A DNA stretch of 64,000 nt, taken from the NCBI RefSeq assembly GCF_028613635.1, contig NZ_JAQRMY010000002.1, positions 1-64,000 on the forward strand, in the 5' to 3' direction. This stretch comes from Devosia sp. ZB163. GTDB lineage: Bacteria; Pseudomonadota; Alphaproteobacteria; Rhizobiales; Devosiaceae. This document shows, one piece after another, positions 60,920-64,000 of the stretch (within the stretch, counting starts at the first letter, position 1; each line of letters begins with the position of its first letter). Made by a program: the position numbers and the translations under genes. Below the pieces are notes generated by a model. The model searched no databases and was not told where the DNA came from. It saw only the letters and a program-made list of their open reading frames with translations.

Positions 60920-61762
60920 TCAGCCCTTCAGTCCGGTGTGTGCGAGGCCTTCGATGAACTGGCGCTGCGCGAAGATGAAGACGACCAGCACCGGCAGGGC
61001 GGTGAGCGTCGCGGCGGCGAGCTGGATGTTCCACATCGGCCCCTGGTATGCGTCGACATACTGGGTCAGCGCCTGCGGCAGGGTGAAATTGCCGGGGGTG
61101 GTGAGGAACACGATCGGCTCGAGGTAGAGATTCCACGAATGGAGGAAGGTGAAGATGGCGACCGCTGCCAGCGCCGGCTTCGCCAGCGGCAGCGCGATCT
61201 GCCAGAAGATGCCGAAGCGGCTGAGGCCATCGACGCGGGCGGCCTCTTCCAGCTCCACCGGCAGCGCGATGAAGAACTGGCGCATGACGAAGGTGGCGAA
61301 GACGCTCGGCGCGCCGAAGATCGGCACGAGGATCAGCGGCCAGTGCGTGTTCACCAGCCCCCATTTGAGGAACATCTGGAACAGCGGCACGATGGTGACT
61401 TCCGACGGGATCAGGAGCCCGAGCAGCACGACCATGAAGATGAGGTTCGCGCCCGGGAACTTGATCCGCGCGAAGGCGTAGCCGGCGAGCGAGGAGACCG
61501 CCATCGTGCCCACCGTGACGATCAACGCGATGTAGCAGGAGTTCCAGTATTGCTGCGCGAAGGGCTGCAGCCGGAACACCTCGGAATAGGTCGACCAGTC
61601 GAAGCGCGATGGGATCAGCTCGGGCGGGAACGCGAAGATATCCGAGATCGGCTTGACCGAGCTCGTCACCATCCACCAGGTCGGAAAGACGAAGGGGATG
61701 GCGAGCACGCAGAGCAGGCCGTAGAGCGCGACGCGGGCGCGGGGTGAGAGCTCAGTTTTCAT
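60920..61762 (-). CDS. Carbohydrate ABC transporter permease (MalG type)
   Basis: A 280-residue permease with six helices. The first is VALYGLLCVLAIPFVFPTWWM, and the EAA loop is EEAARVDGLSRFGIFWQIALPL, the MalG/AraQ signature. It ends LAHTGLKG, also typical. It overlaps the upstream permease gene by 11 bases. With its partner and the binding protein it forms a CUT1-type sugar importer; no ATPase gene is in the window, so a shared MsmX/UgpC-type ATPase may be used or one may lie outside. Confidence 0.92.
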   Translation of the reverse strand: MKTELSPRARVALYGLLCVLAIPFVFPTWWMVTSSVKPISDIFAFPPELIPSRFDWSTYSEVFRLQPFAQQYWNSCYIALIVTVGTMAVSSLAGYAFARIKFPGANLIFMVVLLGLLIPSEVTIVPLFQMFLKWGLVNTHWPLILVPIFGAPSVFATFVMRQFFIALPVELEEAARVDGLSRFGIFWQIALPLAKPALAAVAIFTFLHSWNLYLEPIVFLTTPGNFTLPQALTQYVDAYQGPMWNIQLAAATLTALPVLVVFIFAQRQFIEGLAHTGLKG

Positions 61763-62681
61763 AGAAGACGATCCGTTTGCGCATCTGCCACTGCGCGAAG
61801 GTGAGCACTGCGACGATCACGAACAGCAGGATCGAGATGGTGGCGCCGTAGCCGAAGCGGTGGAACTGGAAGGCCTGCTGGTAGAGGTAGTAGACGAGCA
61901 CCGTCGTCGACATCCCCGGCCCGCCCTGGGTGAGCACCGCGATCTGCGCGAAGACCTGGAGCGAGCCGACGATGGTGATGATCGTGGTCAGGAGGATCGT
62001 GGGCGAGATCAGCGGCACGGTGATCGAATGGAACTGCGTCCAGCGGCTGGCGCCATCGACGCGGGCGGCCTCGTAGAGCTCGCGCGGCACGCCCTGGAGG
62101 GCGGCGAGGAACAGCACCATGTTGAGGCCGACATTCTTGAACACCTGCACGACGATGACAGAGAGCATCGCGGTTGGTGGGGAGCGCAGCCAGTTCGGCC
62201 CCTCGATGCCGATGACCTGCAGCAGCCCGTTGATGCCGCCATTGGCCTGCAACAGGAAGCTCCAGACGATGGTCCAGGCGACGAGCGAGACGACTACCGG
62301 CGAGAAGAAGATGGTGCGGAAGACCGTGATGCCCCTCAGCTTCTGGTTCACGAGGATCGCGAGCAACAGGGCGAGGGTGAGGTTGAAGACCACGAGGCCG
62401 GCCGAGAAGATGGCGGTGGCGGTCAGCACTTCGGGGAGCGCGGGATCGGCGGCGAGCTTCTGGTAGTTGGCGTCGCCGACGAAGCGGAAGGTGCCGGCCA
62501 GCACGTTCCACTCGTGCAGCGAGTACCAGACGACGAGCCCCAGCGGGATCAGGACGAAGAGGATGATGCCGATGAGCTGCGGGGCGATGAACAGGTAGCC
62601 CGCCACGCTGTCGCGCCGCTCCATGGTCCAGAACGGCCGCTTGCGCGATCGGTCAGCGGTGGGAGGGGCAGCGAGGGTCAT
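61752..62681 (-). CDS. Carbohydrate ABC transporter permease (MalF type)
   Basis: A 309-residue permease with six helices (first: AGYLFIAPQLIGIILFVLIPL). The EAA loop is YEAARVDGASRWTQFHSITVPL and the final part ends with RKRIVFYEN. It sits between the binding protein gene and the MalG-type gene in the usual order. The ATG at 62681 has a modest ribosome site. Confidence 0.92.
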   Translation of the reverse strand: MTLAAPPTADRSRKRPFWTMERRDSVAGYLFIAPQLIGIILFVLIPLGLVVWYSLHEWNVLAGTFRFVGDANYQKLAADPALPEVLTATAIFSAGLVVFNLTLALLLAILVNQKLRGITVFRTIFFSPVVVSLVAWTIVWSFLLQANGGINGLLQVIGIEGPNWLRSPPTAMLSVIVVQVFKNVGLNMVLFLAALQGVPRELYEAARVDGASRWTQFHSITVPLISPTILLTTIITIVGSLQVFAQIAVLTQGGPGMSTTVLVYYLYQQAFQFHRFGYGATISILLFVIVAVLTFAQWQMRKRIVFYEN

Positions 62682-62710
62682 AGGTACAGCTTTCTCGACA
62701 TTCGGAGCAT

Positions 62711-62845
62711 ACGCCCCTCATCCGGCCCTTCGGGCCACCTTCTCCCCGACGGGGAGAAGAATCCACCGGCACCGGTGAAGGGCACCATTCCTCTCCCCGT
62801 CGGGGAGAGGGTGGATCGCGCGTGAGCGCGAGACGGGTGAGGGGT
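62711..62845. repeat. REP-like palindromic repeat
   Basis: Between the binding-protein and permease genes. It contains CTTCTCCCCGACGGGGAGAAG, CTCTCCCCGTCGGGGAGAG and bordering CCCTCATCC / GGTGAGGGG. Such hairpins often protect the upstream mRNA so that binding protein is made in excess over permease. Related palindromes occur at 360-540 and 56574-56908. Confidence 0.8.
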
Positions 62846-62876
62846 GGGCCACATTGGCCGGCCCACCCCCAGATCG

Positions 62877-64000
62877 TCACAGCATCGGCTGGATGCGGTC
62901 GCAGACCGATTTCAGCACGGCCGGGACGTCCGCATCGGGCACCCAGAGGGCGTCGAGGGCGGCGCGGGCGGTCTGCTGGATTTCGGCGAAACCGGCATGG
63001 CCGGGCTTCACGACGCCGGTCGAGATGCCCTTGATCACCACGTTCTCGATCTGCTCGGGGGAGAGCAGCGGGTTGGCGGCGCCGAGGACTTCGGCGTTGA
63101 GGAGACTCGCGCGCGGCGGCGGGAAGAACTTGGCGAGCTTCTTGGCATTCTCCGGATTGGTGAAGAAGGCGAGGAAGTCGGAGGCGACGGCCGGGTTCTT
63201 GCCCGAGGCGAAGACGCCGATGCCGGCCTGGCCGATCACCGCGTACTCACCGGCGGGGCCGGACGGCAGCGGCACGAGATCCCAGGCGAAGCCATTCTCC
63301 TTGGGGAGGAGCGAAGCGCGGGAAATCTGCGTGATGGTCATGGCCGCATCGCCGGCGAAGAAGTCGGCGGTGACGCCGGGGCCGGGGATCGACTTGTCGG
63401 TGAAGACGGCCTTGTGGATGAAGCTCATCGCATCAACCATGGGCTGCTCGGTGAACGTGCAGGTCTTGCCGTCGGCGCTCCAGGGCGAGGCGCCCCAGCC
63501 GTTCCAGATGGTGGCGAGGTTGTCCCACACCTTGTAGTCGAAATCGCGGACGATCAGGCCCTGCTTGCCGGACGCGGCGACGGCCGTGTTGATGGCATTG
63601 GCATTGTCCCAGTTCCACTCGCCGGCGGCGATCAGCTCGGCCGGGGTCTTCTGCCCGGCGGCCTTGATGAGGTCGTTGTTGGCGAACACGCCGAAGGGCG
63701 AGGTCGAGAACGGATAGGCGTAGATCTCGTTGTCGGCCGACCACAGGGCGAGAGCGCTCTGGGTCACGTCGGCGAGGTCGTAGCCCTCGACGCCTTCGAA
63801 GGTTGCCTTGAGCGGGGAGAGCGCGCCGGAGCTGACGAAGTCGCCCGCCGTGGTCTCGAGGATCCAGGCGAGGTCGGGGGCGTTGCCGCCGGCGATCTGC
63901 GTGGTCAGCGTCGTGGTGTAGCCGTCGAAGGGCAGCGAGTCGAAGGTGACGTTCACGTCCGGATGCTGGGCCTTGTAGGCGGCGGCGATCTCGTTGAAGA
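62877..64000 (-). CDS. Sugar ABC transporter substrate-binding protein, family 1 (5' part outside window)
   Basis: The last 373 or so residues of a periplasmic sugar-binding protein; its start and signal peptide lie beyond base 64000. FNEIAAAYKAQHPDVNVTF, GGNAPDLAWILETTAGDFV and AYPFSTSPFGVFANNDLIKAAG are typical for family 1 proteins, and the closing region includes a CUT1-type helix (VLKSVCDRIQPML). It feeds the two permeases that follow it on the minus strand. Ligand unknown; the GH2 neighbour suggests an oligosaccharide or glycoside. Confidence 0.9.
   Translation of the reverse strand, partial: FNEIAAAYKAQHPDVNVTFDSLPFDGYTTTLTTQIAGGNAPDLAWILETTAGDFVSSGALSPLKATFEGVEGYDLADVTQSALALWSADNEIYAYPFSTSPFGVFANNDLIKAAGQKTPAELIAAGEWNWDNANAINTAVAASGKQGLIVRDFDYKVWDNLATIWNGWGASPWSADGKTCTFTEQPMVDAMSFIHKAVFTDKSIPGPGVTADFFAGDAAMTITQISRASLLPKENGFAWDLVPLPSGPAGEYAVIGQAGIGVFASGKNPAVASDFLAFFTNPENAKKLAKFFPPPRASLLNAEVLGAANPLLSPEQIENVVIKGISTGVVKPGHAGFAEIQQTARAALDALWVPDADVPAVLKSVCDRIQPML

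Overview
The window is 64 kb of GC-rich DNA from an alphaproteobacterium, most likely of the order Hyphomicrobiales and possibly Devosia-like. The evidence is a MucR/Ros zinc-finger regulator, DUF2336, DUF1491, DUF5330 and DUF6456 genes, a rhizobial-type L-asparaginase, a Tat-exported TIGR03808-type protein, a seven-gene Mrp antiporter operon and short palindromic REP-like repeats. Most of it reads as chromosomal backbone. No rRNA, tRNA, CRISPR array or prophage was seen. The genus is an inference.

Layout. 0-0.6 kb: the right end of an IS481-family element that stops exactly at a CTAG target, followed by a duplicated 3' flank. 0.5-6.4 kb: a yejBEFA-type peptide (microcin C family) ABC importer. 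6.4-19.1 kb: housekeeping and accessory genes: a reductase, two small secreted proteins, asparaginase, an MlrC metallopeptidase, a HicA/HicB-type toxin-antitoxin pair, a Tat-exported beta-helix protein, a HerA-like ATPase, a degenerate LOG-like protein, an atypical response regulator, SOD, oligopeptidase B and MsrB. 19.3-25.1 kb: mrpABCDEFG. 25.2-27.8 kb: mucR, a DnaA-domain-IV-like/DUF6456 pair, sufE and DUF5330. 28.2-38.3 kb: cell cycle and envelope genes (PAS histidine kinase, peptidoglycan-binding protein, DUF1491, DUF2336, DUF1254/DUF1214, PBP1A, outer-membrane barrel). 38.4-43.0 kb: YcgN, a GNAT-Rnk fusion, a methyltransferase and a DUF930 protein.

43.1-48.7 kb is the least ordinary part. 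It holds an orphan TraG/VirD4-type coupling ATPase, preceded in the same operon by a glycine-zipper protein with a 17-unit hexapeptide repeat. Next to it is a separate group: chaA (Ca2+/H+ antiporter), a 57-residue two-helix membrane protein, and an orphan ATP synthase subunit a whose conserved channel Asn is Val.

48.9-56.5 kb: a membrane/secreted protein pair, a DUF2147 protein, a very large DUF2339 membrane protein, a globin-coupled chemoreceptor and an ArsR/SRPBCC pair. 56.5-58.1 kb: duplicated REP-like repeats and a Bcr/CflA exporter. 58.3-64 kb: a glycoside-use locus with a GH2 hydrolase, a TIM-barrel protein and a sugar ABC importer whose binding protein runs off the right edge. Genes shorter than about 60 codons (33224-33391, 47278-47451, and more doubtfully 31420-31554) were found by reading the sequence directly.
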